NCBI GenBank assembly: GCA_027311485.1
Contig: DAICYU010000223.1
Span: 1-6,957 of the forward strand
Source: Acetobacteraceae bacterium
Lineage (GTDB): Bacteria > Pseudomonadota > Alphaproteobacteria > Acetobacterales > Acetobacteraceae
Direction: 5' to 3'
Length of the DNA: 6,957 nt
Shown: in pieces, positions 6,955 through 6,957 of the stretch
Layout of the letters: each line of letters opens with the position of its first letter
Numbering within the stretch: position 1 is the first letter of the stretch
Translations under genes and position numbers: made by a program
The notes under the pieces: model-generated
Seen by the model: the letters and a program-made list of their open reading frames with translations, nothing else
Told to the model about the DNA's origin: nothing
Database searches by the model: none

Positions 6955-6957
6955 CAT

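Larger units (their letters stand above)
6792..6957. other. Upstream region of the PKS, no gene recognised
   Basis: These 166 bases are about 52% GC, well below the roughly 70% of the gene body. They hold the ribosome binding site, two inverted repeats and the edge hairpin described separately. A TTGACG at 6893-6888 (minus strand) resembles a -35 box, but no good -10 box sits 16-19 bases further on, so I do not call a promoter. No RNA gene is apparent. Confidence 0.6.

Noticed and set aside
6781..6957. A minus-strand frame open from the window edge (ATG at 6957) to a TGA at 6783-6781, 58 codons, overlapping the PKS start by 11 bases
   Set aside because: It could be the end of an upstream gene, but only about 47% of its third codon positions are G/C, unlike the PKS, and the translation shows no family pattern. 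The inverted repeats and low GC fit a non-coding leader better. Upstream sequence would settle it.
1..6957. CRISPR arrays, tRNA or rRNA genes, insertion sequences
   Set aside because: No regularly spaced direct repeats, cloverleaf-like structures, transposase motifs or terminal inverted repeats were seen on either strand.

Overview
The window is almost entirely one gene. A single reading frame on the minus strand opens with an ATG at 6791 and stays open to base 1, where the window cuts it off, giving at least 2,263 codons. It encodes a highly reducing type I polyketide synthase (PKS). Conserved motifs appear in the same frame from one end to the other, so I see no frameshift or internal stop. 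GC is roughly 70% through the body of the gene, with strongly G/C-ending codons. This suggests a high-GC bacterium. The sequence style feels proteobacterial, possibly an alphaproteobacterium, but that is an inference and no taxonomic marker is present.

Reading 6791 down to 1, the layout is: ketosynthase (KS, about 6776-5517), KS-AT linker, acyltransferase (AT, about 5210-4287), dehydratase (DH, about 4127-3297), a degenerate C-methyltransferase-like domain (pseudo-MT, about 3254-2262), a structural half of a ketoreductase (pseudo-KR, about 2219-1692), enoylreductase (ER, about 1682-711) and catalytic ketoreductase (KR, about 656-72). The window ends in the linker after KR. The acyl carrier protein (ACP) and stop codon expected next lie outside it. 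KS, AT, KR and ER keep their catalytic or cofactor motifs. DH keeps its catalytic His and Asp with one unusual change in the His motif. The MT-like domain has lost its SAM-binding glycine motif.

Together the domains describe a multienzyme that condenses malonyl units and can fully reduce each beta-carbon (ketone to alcohol to alkene to alkane) without adding methyl branches. The protein starts directly at KS, with no loading module and no N-terminal docking helix, which fits a stand-alone iterative enzyme making an alkyl or lipid-like chain. Starter unit, chain length and product cannot be read from this window.

The 166 bases upstream of the start codon (6792-6957) drop to about 52% GC. They carry a good Shine-Dalgarno sequence, two inverted repeats that could be operators, and a hairpin at the window edge. 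No convincing second gene is visible. Many long open frames exist on the plus strand, but all run antisense to the PKS and look like by-products of its codon bias.
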